Shown here: positions 1 to 8,594 of the stretch, one piece after another | How the letters are laid out: every line of letters begins with the position of its first letter | Position numbering within the stretch: position 1 is the stretch's first letter | NCBI GenBank assembly: GCA_963556045.3 | Contig: CAUVYA020000002.1 | Coordinates: forward strand, 2,542,001-2,606,000 | Source: UBA4781 sp963556045 | GTDB taxonomy: Bacteria > Chloroflexota > Anaerolineae > Anaerolineales > Anaerolineaceae | Length of the DNA stretch: 64,000 nt | Reading direction: 5' to 3' | Program-made: the position numbers and the translations under genes | Notes under the pieces: model-generated | What the model saw: only the letters and a program-made list of their open reading frames with translations | Database searches by the model: none | Told to the model about the DNA's origin: nothing

Positions 1-1
1 A

Positions 2-1987
2 TACAGCGGTCTTTCACAGGGTAGATTATTGAATTCCCTGGTTAATATTATTAGCCAGGGTTTTGGTTGGGGGACAACTATATTCTTGTTATTCCTGTTA
101 TACATCGGAATATTGATTCTCTTTCGCCGGGTTGAGAGTTTTCCTGAGCTTAACCTGAAACGAGTGCTCTTTTTGGAACTCATGTTTTTCTCATTACTGG
201 GTCTTTTCTCCATTTTCGGTGGTAGTTCTCTCATTCGCGCCGCTGATGGCAGGGATGGGGGAGTGATCGGCTGGGGAATTGCGAAGATTATTAGTTCAAT
301 TATCCCACTTCCCATATCGTCCATCTTCCTCTTTCTGCTTGCCTTAGTATCCTTTCTCAATGCTTTTGGGCTGGTTAGAAAGATAAAAACAAGCATTTCG
401 GAGAAATACTCCAATTCCGATCAGAAGCCGGAGTCAGATGATGAACAATTACCATTGCCGGTTCAATCAGATGTCTCTTCGAAATCAGAAAAACAATTGC
501 ATTATGACGTACATCCTCCTGCAGCATTGAAAAATACAATTCTTCCACCTTTGACGATCTTGATGGATCCTAAAAGTGTGAATACGGAAGAAGGATACAT
601 TAAACAGAATGCCGCCATTATTGAACAGACCTTTGATGAATTTGGAATCCCAGCCAATATTGTCGGATATCGAATTGGACCGACTGTGATCCAGTATGCC
701 CTGGAACCGGGATATATTGAAAAACCGGCAGAGAATGGTGAAACCAGTAAACATAAGATCAGAGTGTCACAGATATCTTCACTGCAGCGTGATCTGGCAT
801 TGGCGCTGGGCGCTGAACGATTGAGAATAGAAGCCCCTATCCCCGGTTATTCTTTTGTTGGAATTGAAGTTCCTAACCGCTACAGTAGTACGGTGCGTCT
901 TAAAAGCATTTTAAAAAGCGAAGAATTTCAAAAAATGCATTCCCCACTGCGATTACCTTTAGGCTTGGATGTATCTGGCAATGCTATTGTGGCAGATTTG
1001 ACTCGTATGCCCCATTTATTGATAGCCGGAACGACCGGATCTGGGAAATCTGTTTGTATCAGCGCGCTCATCACCGGTCTGGTGATGTGTAATACACCTG
1101 ATGATCTGCAATTGGCGATCTTGGATCCAAAACGAGTCGAACTTTCACGTTTCAATGGATTACCCCACCTTATCGGAGAAGTGGAAACGGATCCAAACAG
1201 GATGTTAGCGGTACTGGCGTGGACCGTTGCAGAAATGGAAAAGCGTTATAAACTCTTTGAAGATAATGCTGCCCGTGATATCAATGTGTATAACCAGAAA
1301 GCTGCCAGAAAAGGACTGCGGACTCTGCCAAAAGTCGTGGTGGTTGTTGATGAATTAGCCAGTTTGATGATGAATGCCCCTGAACAAACAGAAGGGCGAT
1401 TGGTGCGTCTGGCACAGATGGCACGTGCCACCGGTATTCATCTGGTAGTTGCCACCCAGAGACCAAGTACAGATATTGTCACGGGATTGATAAAAGCCAA
1501 TTTTCCTGCCAGAATTGCATTCACGGTTGCATCGTCCGTTGATTCGCGCGTAATATTGGATATTAATGGGGCTGAAACTCTGCTGGGTAGAGGGGATATG
1601 CTTTTTCTTGACCCTGAAAATGGTTCTCCACAACGGATTCAGGGTGTGATGATCGATGATAGCGAGATGAAAGCTTTGCTTCAGTACTGGAACAGTGTCA
1701 TTCCCCCTGCTGCTGATCAAGGAATAGAACCACCCTGGGAAAAATTCGTGATCGATCAACGTGAAGACGGAGATGCATTGATCGGAAAAGCGATGGCAAT
1801 TTTACGCGATGAAGGTCGTGCCAGTGCATCGTTACTCCAGCGCAAACTGCGTATCGGTTATCCGCGAGCTGCACGTTTAATGGATGAGCTGGAAGAGATG
1901 GGGATTGTCGGACCACCTGAAACAGGCGGGAGGGACAGAGATGTGCTGCTAGACGATGATCAGGAAGATCCTGCTGGATATTCTTGA
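2..1987 (+). CDS. ftsK: FtsK/SpoIIIE-type DNA translocase (5' end outside window)
   Basis: This is a membrane-anchored ATP-driven DNA pump that clears or segregates chromosome DNA at the division septum. Hydrophobic segments fill roughly the first 115 residues, followed by a short charged linker. The FtsK alpha/beta core then carries a Walker A motif (GTTGSGKS, about residue 334 counted from the TTG at 29) and a Walker B-like VVVVVDELA stretch. A C-terminal winged-helix gamma domain starts near LIGKAMAILRDEG. The frame is open upstream of the TTG at 29 to the window edge, and the upstream codons (YSGLSQGRLLNSL) fit the usual first membrane segment, so the true start probably lies before base 1. 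The protein ends at TGA 1985-1987. The family assignment is firm; the start is not known. Confidence 0.93.
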   Translation, partial: YSGLSQGRLLNSLVNIISQGFGWGTTIFLLFLLYIGILILFRRVESFPELNLKRVLFLELMFFSLLGLFSIFGGSSLIRAADGRDGGVIGWGIAKIISSIIPLPISSIFLFLLALVSFLNAFGLVRKIKTSISEKYSNSDQKPESDDEQLPLPVQSDVSSKSEKQLHYDVHPPAALKNTILPPLTILMDPKSVNTEEGYIKQNAAIIEQTFDEFGIPANIVGYRIGPTVIQYALEPGYIEKPAENGETSKHKIRVSQISSLQRDLALALGAERLRIEAPIPGYSFVGIEVPNRYSSTVRLKSILKSEEFQKMHSPLRLPLGLDVSGNAIVADLTRMPHLLIAGTTGSGKSVCISALITGLVMCNTPDDLQLAILDPKRVELSRFNGLPHLIGEVETDPNRMLAVLAWTVAEMEKRYKLFEDNAARDINVYNQKAARKGLRTLPKVVVVVDELASLMMNAPEQTEGRLVRLAQMARATGIHLVVATQRPSTDIVTGLIKANFPARIAFTVASSVDSRVILDINGAETLLGRGDMLFLDPENGSPQRIQGVMIDDSEMKALLQYWNSVIPPAADQGIEPPWEKFVIDQREDGDALIGKAMAILRDEGRASASLLQRKLRIGYPRAARLMDELEEMGIVGPPETGGRDRDVLLDDDQEDPAGYS

Positions 1988-2041
1988 CAGGAACTCTCTG
2001 CAACGATAGGATAGACAAAATACCACGATTATGGAGAAAAG

Positions 2042-2638
2042 ATGACCCTTACCGATAGACTGCGTGTTTTTTTTCAGACATTTCTGGAGAAAACAGGGCG
2101 AACATTACTGCAAAAAGGGATTTCGGCAAATATGATAACCCTGACCGGTATGGCAGGGAATATAGTTGCCGCGTATTGCATTGCTCGGGGGAATTTATTG
2201 GCAGGTGGTATCGTGATTCTTTGTATGGGTCCGCTGGATGCATTTGATGGCGCAGTCGCGCGAGCTAAGGGAGATGTGAAACCGTTTGGTGCATTTCTCG
2301 ATTCGGTCACGGATCGCTATTCTGAACTGGTTGTGTTCTTTGGATTGCTAGTCCATTTTCTACAGATAGGGGATGCCAACGGTGTGATCCTATCGTTTAT
2401 CGCAGCGGCTGGTTCCATTCTGGTTTCTTATACCAGGGCAAGGGCGGAAGGGGTAGGGTATCAGGTGAAAGCCGGTTTCATGACCAGAGTAGAACGATAT
2501 CTGGTGCTTGTCCCTGGCATAATTCTTGGTTACCCCATGGTGTCTTTATGGATCATCGCAATTCTGGCAAATATTACCGCGATCCAGCGAATATGGATCG
2601 TATGGAATTATTCAAAAAAGGAAGAAAAGGAGCAATAA
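2042..2638 (+). CDS. CDP-alcohol phosphatidyltransferase family protein (PgsA-like)
   Basis: This 198-residue integral membrane enzyme transfers a phosphatidyl group from a CDP-lipid to an alcohol. It carries the complete signature D-x2-DG-x2-AR-x8-G-x3-D-x3-D, seen as DAFDGAVAR followed by GAFLDSVTD around residues 64-90. These acidic residues bind the metal and the CDP moiety. Several hydrophobic helices follow. An SD-like GGAGAAAAG precedes the ATG. It lies 54 bases after ftsK, and its stop is two bases before the lgt start, so the two lipid-related genes are surely co-transcribed. The acceptor alcohol (glycerol-3-phosphate, inositol phosphate or other) cannot be told from the sequence. 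Confidence 0.9.
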   Translation: MTLTDRLRVFFQTFLEKTGRTLLQKGISANMITLTGMAGNIVAAYCIARGNLLAGGIVILCMGPLDAFDGAVARAKGDVKPFGAFLDSVTDRYSELVVFFGLLVHFLQIGDANGVILSFIAAAGSILVSYTRARAEGVGYQVKAGFMTRVERYLVLVPGIILGYPMVSLWIIAILANITAIQRIWIVWNYSKKEEKEQ

Positions 2639-2639
2639 A

Positions 2640-3497
2640 ATGTCAGATGGTTTTCAAATTGGACCAGTATATATTTACTATTATGGTGTGATCATCATGA
2701 TCGGAGCATTAGCTGCTCTGTGGTTAGCCTTAAGAGAAGCCAGGCATCGTGACCTTGATCCAGAAATTGTCTGGGATGTCGTCCCCTGGTTGTTAATAGC
2801 AGGAATTATCGGCGCAAGACTGTGGCACGTCTTCACACCTTCAAAATCGATGGGTGCCGGGGTTGATTATTATTTATCCAACCCGATCGAAATTTTAAAG
2901 ATTCGAAAAGGCGGTCTGGGAATCCCCGGTGCAATTCTGGGTGGTGTGGTAGCGCTGATCATTTATGCGCGAAAAAAGAAGATCAATTTTTATACCTGGG
3001 CAGATGTGATCATGCCCGGATTAGCGCTGGCACAGGCGATCGGTCGCTGGGGAAATTTCATCAATCAGGAATTGTACGGTTCTCCTACCGATCTTCCCTG
3101 GGCGATCTATATTGATGAAGCGAATCGATTACCGGAATTTATGCAGTATTCTACCTACCATCCCATGTTTCTGTATGAATCGTTATGGAATCTGATGAAT
3201 ATGTTCCTGCTGCTCGTGATGGAACGACAGTGGAAAGATAAATTGCTCCCCGGCGATCTTTTATTCACCTATCTGATCATGTACCCGCTTGGCAGGTTCC
3301 TGCTCGAATTTATGCGCCTGGATTCTTCCATGGTGGGAGGAGTGAATATCAATCAGGCAACCATGGCGGTTGTCATGGTTTTTTCGATCGTGATGTTGGT
3401 CATAAGACACCGCAAGTTTTCAAAGCAGATGCCTGAAGATGTGCAAGAGGAACTTCCTTCTGAAGAAGAAAACGAAGCGCAAGAAGGAATTCAGTAA
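2640..3497 (+). CDS. lgt: Prolipoprotein diacylglyceryl transferase
   Basis: Lgt moves the diacylglyceryl group of phosphatidylglycerol onto the lipobox cysteine of lipoproteins, the first step of bacterial lipoprotein maturation in the inner membrane. The 285-residue protein has several membrane helices and the Lgt signature GRWGNFINQELYG in its middle. The frame opens earlier, at 2526, but the ATG at 2640 is preferred. It follows an SD-like AGGAAGAAAAGGAGC, lies directly after the upstream stop, and gives the usual N-terminus leading to IGPVYIYYYG. The C-terminal tail is acidic (PSEEENEAQ). Lipoproteins that would use it occur in this window (29559-32576 and 47397-48302). Confidence 0.95.
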   Translation: MSDGFQIGPVYIYYYGVIIMIGALAALWLALREARHRDLDPEIVWDVVPWLLIAGIIGARLWHVFTPSKSMGAGVDYYLSNPIEILKIRKGGLGIPGAILGGVVALIIYARKKKINFYTWADVIMPGLALAQAIGRWGNFINQELYGSPTDLPWAIYIDEANRLPEFMQYSTYHPMFLYESLWNLMNMFLLLVMERQWKDKLLPGDLLFTYLIMYPLGRFLLEFMRLDSSMVGGVNINQATMAVVMVFSIVMLVIRHRKFSKQMPEDVQEELPSEEENEAQEGIQ

Positions 3498-3579
3498 ATA
3501 TTAATAAAGTGTCGATACTTTTTTCACTGCCGATCCTTAAAATTAAAGTATCTTAATTTTACAGAGAGGAAAAGAAACA

Positions 3580-4071
3580 ATGTTTAGTGAAAAAATGACC
3601 AAAGAAATGAATCTGCAGATAAAGCATGAATTATATTCTGCGTATTTATACCTATCCATGGCGAGCCATTTTGATGCCCAGAACTTGAAGGGTTTTAGCC
3701 ATTGGATGAAATTACAGGCAAAAGAGGAAATGGAACATGCTATGAAGTTCTATGAATACCTCAACAGCCGTGGTGCCAAAGTGAACCTCGAAACGATCGA
3801 ACAGCCGCCATTGGAATTTGGAGATCCAGTAGAGATCTTCGCAATGGTACTGGAACATGAAAAAAGTGTGACAGATCGTATTAATGTACTCTACGGTATT
3901 GCAAATGAAGACAAGGATTATGCCAGCCAGTCATTTCTCAATTGGTTCGTAGATGAACAGGTAGAAGAAGAAGAACATGCCGGAGAAATACTCGACACAT
4001 TGAAAAAGATGGGCGATACGAGTACAGCGATATTTATGCTAGATCAAACCCTTGGTAAACGAGGCGAATAG
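3580..4071 (+). CDS. ftnA: Bacterial non-heme ferritin
   Basis: This 163-residue four-helix-bundle protein is of the FtnA type. It would form a 24-subunit cage that oxidises Fe(II) and stores the mineral. The ferroxidase ligands are visible at E17, E50 and H53, with Y24 nearby, and a second acidic cluster lies in EEEEHAGEIL of the fourth helix. An SD-like GAGAGGAAAAG precedes the ATG. The gene stands alone, bounded downstream by a strong hairpin terminator shared with the convergent HNH gene. Length and motifs are typical, with no sign of an encapsulin-associated or Dps type. Confidence 0.95.
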   Translation: MFSEKMTKEMNLQIKHELYSAYLYLSMASHFDAQNLKGFSHWMKLQAKEEMEHAMKFYEYLNSRGAKVNLETIEQPPLEFGDPVEIFAMVLEHEKSVTDRINVLYGIANEDKDYASQSFLNWFVDEQVEEEEHAGEILDTLKKMGDTSTAIFMLDQTLGKRGE

Positions 4072-4087
4072 AATAGGAAACATTTTG

Positions 4088-4127
4088 AAAAAAAAGGGGC
4101 TGCAGTTCATTCAGCAGCCCCTTTTTT
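4088..4127. terminator. Bidirectional Rho-independent terminator
   Basis: GGGGCTGC at 4096-4103 pairs perfectly with GCAGCCCC at 4114-4121 across a 10-base loop. A T-run follows (4122-4127) and an A-run precedes (4087-4095). It therefore works in both directions, ending the ferritin transcript and the converging HNH transcript. Confidence 0.92.
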
Positions 4128-4131
4128 CATC

Positions 4132-4632
4132 TTACCATCCTTGAATAAAAGGCTCCCACTCCTCGTTCTCTGGAAGATGCTTTCCAAAAATATATTCAGC
4201 GGAAGAAGGCGGCATTTGCGGTTTGCGGCGAAGCTGCATGTTGGTCATCTCCAGGGTTCTTCCACCTTTCATATGATTGCATCTGGCACAGGCTGTGACC
4301 ACATTTTCCCAGGTATGTTCACCACCTAAATGTTTTGGAATAACATGGTCAATTGTCAATTCATCGCTATACTTCCCACAGTACTGGCAAGTGTAATTAT
4401 CTCTCCGAAAAATCTCTTTTCGCGACAATGGAACCTGGGGTCTGGGACAATGCACCATGAATTGAAGTCTGATGATGGAAGGTTTCGGAAAATCCTGGTT
4501 GACAGTGTGAATAACACCTCTTCCATTTAAAACCAGAGAGGCTTTATCAAGATAGATCAAGCCTACTGCACGATGCGTGCTGCAGATGTTGATCGGTTCA
4601 AAATTCGCGTTCAGGACAAGTACGTTTTTCAT
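4132..4632 (-). CDS. HNH endonuclease family protein
   Basis: This is a 166-residue HNH-fold protein. The zinc-knuckle cysteines are C82/C85 and C115/C118. The catalytic block runs from IDH at residues 94-96 through GGxxxWEN (N110) to CNxxKGGRT. This size and arrangement is common in free-standing bacterial HNH proteins of unknown role. They are not obviously mobile introns or toxins; a repair or nicking role is possible but not shown. It is divergent from tyrS. A promoter with TATAAT (minus strand, 4649-4654) would give a leader of only about ten bases. Confidence 0.88.
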   Translation of the reverse strand: MKNVLVLNANFEPINICSTHRAVGLIYLDKASLVLNGRGVIHTVNQDFPKPSIIRLQFMVHCPRPQVPLSRKEIFRRDNYTCQYCGKYSDELTIDHVIPKHLGGEHTWENVVTACARCNHMKGGRTLEMTNMQLRRKPQMPPSSAEYIFGKHLPENEEWEPFIQGW

Positions 4633-4648
4633 GGCGCCCTTGAGCAGG

Positions 4649-4720
4649 ATTATAGCACGAGTAGCCAGGTTCGTATCAAGACTGATTTTAAAATCAGGGC
4701 TTGATCCGTGATGGTATAAT
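4649..4720. promoter_or_regulatory. Divergent promoters of the HNH gene and tyrS around a 16-bp palindrome
   Basis: On the minus strand, TTGATA (4674-4679) and TATAAT (4649-4654) are 19 bases apart and drive the HNH gene. On the plus strand, an extended -10 TGGTATAAT (TATAAT at 4715-4720) lies upstream of tyrS. Between them is a perfect palindrome, CTGATTTTAAAATCAG, at 4682-4697. It overlaps the expected -35 area of the tyrS promoter and lies just behind the HNH -35, so it could be a shared operator. Confidence 0.6.
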
Positions 4721-4756
4721 GCTTTTCAATTCCAAGTAATTTAAGCGGAGGTACGC

Positions 4757-5968
4757 GTGAATATTGATGAACAAGTCGCTTTGTTGATGCAGGGGACCGA
4801 ATATGGAGATGAAGAGATCAAAAAGGCAATGGGCGAAGAGTTGAAGCAGCGCCTGATCCAAGCAGAAAAAGATGAACGCCCACTGCGCATCTATTGTGGT
4901 TATGATCCCACCAAAGCAGACCTTCATCTGGGTCATACAGTTACCATGCGTAAATTACGCCAATTCCAGGAACTGGGACATCATGTCATCTTTTTAATTG
5001 GCGATTTCACCGCTCTCATTGGTGATCCATCTGATAAAGATGTTACCCGTCCGATCCTGACCCCTGAACAGGTCGAAAAGAATGCCCTCACGTATGAAGA
5101 ACAGGCATTTCGTATCCTGGATCCTGAAAAAACAGAGATACGTCATAATTCTGAATGGCTATCGAAATTGGGATTTGACGACTTGATCAAGGTAGCTTCG
5201 AATTTTACCGTGCAGCAATTCCTTTCTCGCGAAAAGTTCAGATTGCGCTGGGAGAAAGGCGATCCCATCTATATTCACGAGACATTCTATGCGTTCATGC
5301 AGGGTTTTGATGCCTATTCTTTGGATACGGATGTTCAGGTGGGTGGCACGGATCAATTTTTCAATATCATGATGGCAGGCAGAAAGATCATGAGTGCATT
5401 GGGGAAACAACCAAACATTGTCATCACTCTCCCGATCTTACCTGGTACCGATGGTGAGATCAAGATGAGCAAGTCACTTGGAAATGATATTCCTATCACC
5501 ACAAATGCTGATGATCTATACGGTAAACTGATGAGTATTCCTGATAAAGCCATGCCAGAATATTTTCGTCTGGTCACACGCTGGGCTCCCGACCGGGTGA
5601 ATAAAATGGAAACAGAACTGGCTGCAGGTACCATCCATCCGCGCGATGCAAAGATGAGTTTGGCATACGAAGTCACCGATGCTTTTTACGGTAAAGAACA
5701 GGCTGATCAAGCACAGCAGGATTTCATCCTAAAATTTCAGAAAAAAGAGATCCCGGATGATATTCCCATTTTCAAAATTACCGCAGACCAGATATTGCTG
5801 GATGTATTGGTGTCTGCAAAGCTGGCACCTTCCAAGAGTCAGGGGAAACGGCTTTTTGAGCAGGGTGGCGTTTCGCTGAATGGGGAATCTATTACAGATT
5901 GGAATACAAACGCACAGGAGGGCGTGCTGCAGGTTGGGAAACGAAAGTTTCTGGAGCTCAAGCTCTAA
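4757..5968 (+). CDS. tyrS: Tyrosyl-tRNA synthetase
   Basis: This class I synthetase charges tRNA-Tyr. The 403-residue protein has the HIGH-type motif HLGH at residues 57-60, KMSKS at 236-240 and a C-terminal S4-like RNA-binding domain (about 335-403, including the SKSQGKRLFEQGGVSLNG stretch). Its length and sequence style fit the longer TyrZ-like bacterial class. Translation begins at GTG with an SD AGCGGAGG. No T-box leader can fit in the short upstream region. Its TAA (5966-5968) overlaps the out-of-frame end of the convergent SEDS-PBP gene. Confidence 0.95.
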   Translation: MNIDEQVALLMQGTEYGDEEIKKAMGEELKQRLIQAEKDERPLRIYCGYDPTKADLHLGHTVTMRKLRQFQELGHHVIFLIGDFTALIGDPSDKDVTRPILTPEQVEKNALTYEEQAFRILDPEKTEIRHNSEWLSKLGFDDLIKVASNFTVQQFLSREKFRLRWEKGDPIYIHETFYAFMQGFDAYSLDTDVQVGGTDQFFNIMMAGRKIMSALGKQPNIVITLPILPGTDGEIKMSKSLGNDIPITTNADDLYGKLMSIPDKAMPEYFRLVTRWAPDRVNKMETELAAGTIHPRDAKMSLAYEVTDAFYGKEQADQAQQDFILKFQKKEIPDDIPIFKITADQILLDVLVSAKLAPSKSQGKRLFEQGGVSLNGESITDWNTNAQEGVLQVGKRKFLELKL

Positions 5969-6119
5969 TCTTGATTCGCTTGACTGAATAAGTAAATAGA
6001 ATTGCCGATTGAGCGAGCCTGTTCGGCACTCGCATTTTCAAGAACGATCACCACGATCGTTCTTTTTGCATCACTCTTGAGTGACGTGCTCTGCACAAAC
6101 CATTGATATTGACCGCTTA
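5965..6119 (-). pseudogene. Out-of-frame C-terminal tail of the SEDS-PBP gene
   Basis: In the -1 frame across the TAA stop at 6117-6119, about 50 codons run to a TAG at 5965-5967. They include QYQWFVQS, then KRTIVVIVLEN and an alanine/glycine helix. This matches the end of PBP transpeptidase domains, where a WFvG strand is followed by a hydrophobic strand ending in LEN and a last helix. The tail stops exactly against the tyrS stop codon. Either a natural frameshift or a sequencing/assembly error separates it from the main frame. Programmed -1 shifting is less likely, because no classical slippery heptamer is evident. Confidence 0.72.
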
Positions 6120-8594
6120 TCGTCCAGAGGCGTTTCCTTCATAGGTCCATGAATTGTTTTCGTCAAGAAAGAAATCATCCAGCAGGAACTGAATTTGACT
6201 TTGATCTGGTAGGATTCGCTCATGGGTCGTGGTGGCTGAGAGAACATCTGTGGTGGTTTCTGGATCCATCACCAGCTGCAATACGGGAACATCCTCATGG
6301 AAATTAAGCTGCAGAACTGCTTGTGCTACTAATAGAGGCGAAAAACGGATCTGGCGTTGACCCAATCCGTACATCAATGGATTGATCTGCTCTTCATAAA
6401 AGTAGGTTTCAGATAAAGGTAAACCAATGGAAGGGGGAGAGAAAAAACCAAATGACAGCAGATCATCTTTAATGGTCTGGTTTGTATTATCTGCCAGTAA
6501 TTTATAAAGTGCTGATGAGCATCCGTACTGCAGCATGCTTCTATCGATGGCGTTATTTGGAAGAGAATAAGTACAGTTGTTTTGTTCTGCTGCTGAGGCA
6601 GGTGAAAAATTGTGCCAGGATTGTTCATCCAGCAGGAATGGAATTAACATGCTGCCGGCAGGATATGAACCCTGCATAACTCGATTCAAAAAAGGGGCTG
6701 CCTCGTCTTGATTCCAGAGCTCCCAATTCTCTTCCAGTTCATTGGCATCATATCCGGGATGAGATGCGACCGCCAGGATATCCCCATTTACTCCATCAAG
6801 GATAATGACGGCGCCCTGCAGTGAGCGAAATAGAGAATCCAATTCGCGTTGTATATCCAGGTCTAAGGTAAGTTGCACATCAACTCCTACCGGGGGTTGA
6901 TCATAGATCAGATGATGTGACCAGATATAAGGTTGTGAATATCCGGCATAACCTCGTAGGTATTCGTTGAGTGAATCCTCGATTCCTGAACGCCCATATC
7001 TGGAGTGGCTGAAACCAATGGTGTTGGAGAGGGCAGGATAGGGATATGCTCGAAAAAAAATTCCTGTTTCTCCCTGTGTAACCGCAAGGATAGCCCCATC
7101 ACGGTCATAGATTGTGCCGCGGGGTACGAAGAGATCGGCAAAGATCAAACGGGGGTTATCACTGCGGTTCTGCAGATCATCCGCTCTGGCGAATCCCCAC
7201 CAAAAAAGGGCAAATTCGATCAGAAGAAGAGCGATCATGAATAACGATCCGATCACAGAAAGAGCCTTGTTTATGGAAGAGGCATGTTTTTCGCTGCCCC
7301 TGATGCTGGTAGAAGGTGATTCCATGCAAAACAGCAGTGAGATGGCAAAGAACGCTGAGATATACGATGAGCCGCCATAAGAAACAAAAGGCAGAGTAAC
7401 GCCTGTGATTGGAAGTAGACGAATGTTCCCACCAATGATGAGGATCGTCTGTGCTACCAGATAAGTAATGACACCTGCGGCAAGATAGCTCTGAAATGGA
7501 TCTTTTCTTTCGCGTGCAAATTTATACCCTCGTGTGAGCAAGATCGCAAATGATAATATGAAGCAAGATGTGCCAAGAAATCCGGTTTCTTCAGCGATCG
7601 CGGAAAAAATGAAATCGGAATGCGCCAGGGGTACAACATTGGGATACCCAAGACCCGGACCGGTTCCCATTACACCACCCGCGGCGACGGAAAGGATAGA
7701 CTGGATCACCTGGTAGGAACCACCGCTTGGATCATTCCATGGTTGCAGCCACGAAGAAATTCGTGTCGTGAAGATATCGAAGTAAAAATAACCGATCAGT
7801 CCCAGCAGGAGAAAAGCAAGCATCGTGAATCCAAACGCTCTTTTTCTACCTGTAAAAAACAGCAGAAAAGATGCGTAAATTACCAGGAATATGATAGCGG
7901 TTCCAAAATCATTCTGGAATATAAGAATGCCGCAGATAAGAGTAAAAAGGAGCAGTGTAGGAGAAAGCGTCTTTAAATTGCGTGGCTGCTCTTCTTTCTT
8001 TGCAAAAAAAGTAGAGAGGTAAATAATAAAAAATACTTTTAAAAATTCTGATGGCTGGATATTTATACCCATAATGTTCAGCCATAAGGTTGGTCCGTTT
8101 CCTCCGGGATAATTACCCCAGAAAATGGTCGATAATTGTAGCATCAGGCTGATAACCAGCCCCGCCAGGCTGTACTTTTGCAGCCAGGAGAGAACAGGTG
8201 TTTTTCTCGTGAATAAAAAGAAAGTAAGCAGCAGACTTGCCATGATCCATCCAGCCTGACGTAATCCAAAATATGTATTCAAGCGTGATATGGTCAACAT
8301 TCCCCAGCCGCTCAAGAGATAGATGATCGGCAACAGGATGGGGTCACAATTTCTACCCAGCCGGTCTAGAGTATGCTGAAGGAAAAAGAAACCCCCCGTT
8401 ATCAATCCAAATCCAATCCAATGGATCCATCGTAGTTCTACCTGCCACGAATGATATTTAACGGCGGGTGCTATTGTCAGAATGATCGAGAAAAAAAACA
8501 GAAAAAAACCTGCGGCGATCATCAGACGTTTCTGTGTTTTAGCTATTTTCTTCTCCTTGTTTATTGATCCTGTTTCAAGTGAGATTCTATTCAA
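6117..8594 (-). CDS. SEDS (FtsW/RodA) glycosyltransferase fused to a PBP-like domain, main frame
   Basis: The first ~440 residues form a SEDS peptidoglycan polymerase with about ten membrane helices. It has the conserved loop HSDFIFSAIAEE (putative catalytic Asp about D327), QNDFGTA, and PFVSYGGSS near the end. Another membrane helix (about 455-475) leads into a class B PBP-like periplasmic domain (RGTIYDRDG onward). That domain lacks the catalytic triad: the SxxK position reads S648-M-L-I, the SxN region reads GCSS, and no KTG is seen. It looks like a pseudo-transpeptidase. Translation starts at TTG 8594, overlapping the mtnP stop, which indicates coupling. The frame stops at 6117, but a conserved-looking C-terminus continues in the -1 frame (see 5965-6119). 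Family assignment is firm; lack of transpeptidase activity is inferred. Confidence 0.9.
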   Translation of the reverse strand: MNRISLETGSINKEKKIAKTQKRLMIAAGFFLFFFSIILTIAPAVKYHSWQVELRWIHWIGFGLITGGFFFLQHTLDRLGRNCDPILLPIIYLLSGWGMLTISRLNTYFGLRQAGWIMASLLLTFFLFTRKTPVLSWLQKYSLAGLVISLMLQLSTIFWGNYPGGNGPTLWLNIMGINIQPSEFLKVFFIIYLSTFFAKKEEQPRNLKTLSPTLLLFTLICGILIFQNDFGTAIIFLVIYASFLLFFTGRKRAFGFTMLAFLLLGLIGYFYFDIFTTRISSWLQPWNDPSGGSYQVIQSILSVAAGGVMGTGPGLGYPNVVPLAHSDFIFSAIAEETGFLGTSCFILSFAILLTRGYKFARERKDPFQSYLAAGVITYLVAQTILIIGGNIRLLPITGVTLPFVSYGGSSYISAFFAISLLFCMESPSTSIRGSEKHASSINKALSVIGSLFMIALLLIEFALFWWGFARADDLQNRSDNPRLIFADLFVPRGTIYDRDGAILAVTQGETGIFFRAYPYPALSNTIGFSHSRYGRSGIEDSLNEYLRGYAGYSQPYIWSHHLIYDQPPVGVDVQLTLDLDIQRELDSLFRSLQGAVIILDGVNGDILAVASHPGYDANELEENWELWNQDEAAPFLNRVMQGSYPAGSMLIPFLLDEQSWHNFSPASAAEQNNCTYSLPNNAIDRSMLQYGCSSALYKLLADNTNQTIKDDLLSFGFFSPPSIGLPLSETYFYEEQINPLMYGLGQRQIRFSPLLVAQAVLQLNFHEDVPVLQLVMDPETTTDVLSATTTHERILPDQSQIQFLLDDFFLDENNSWTYEGNASGR

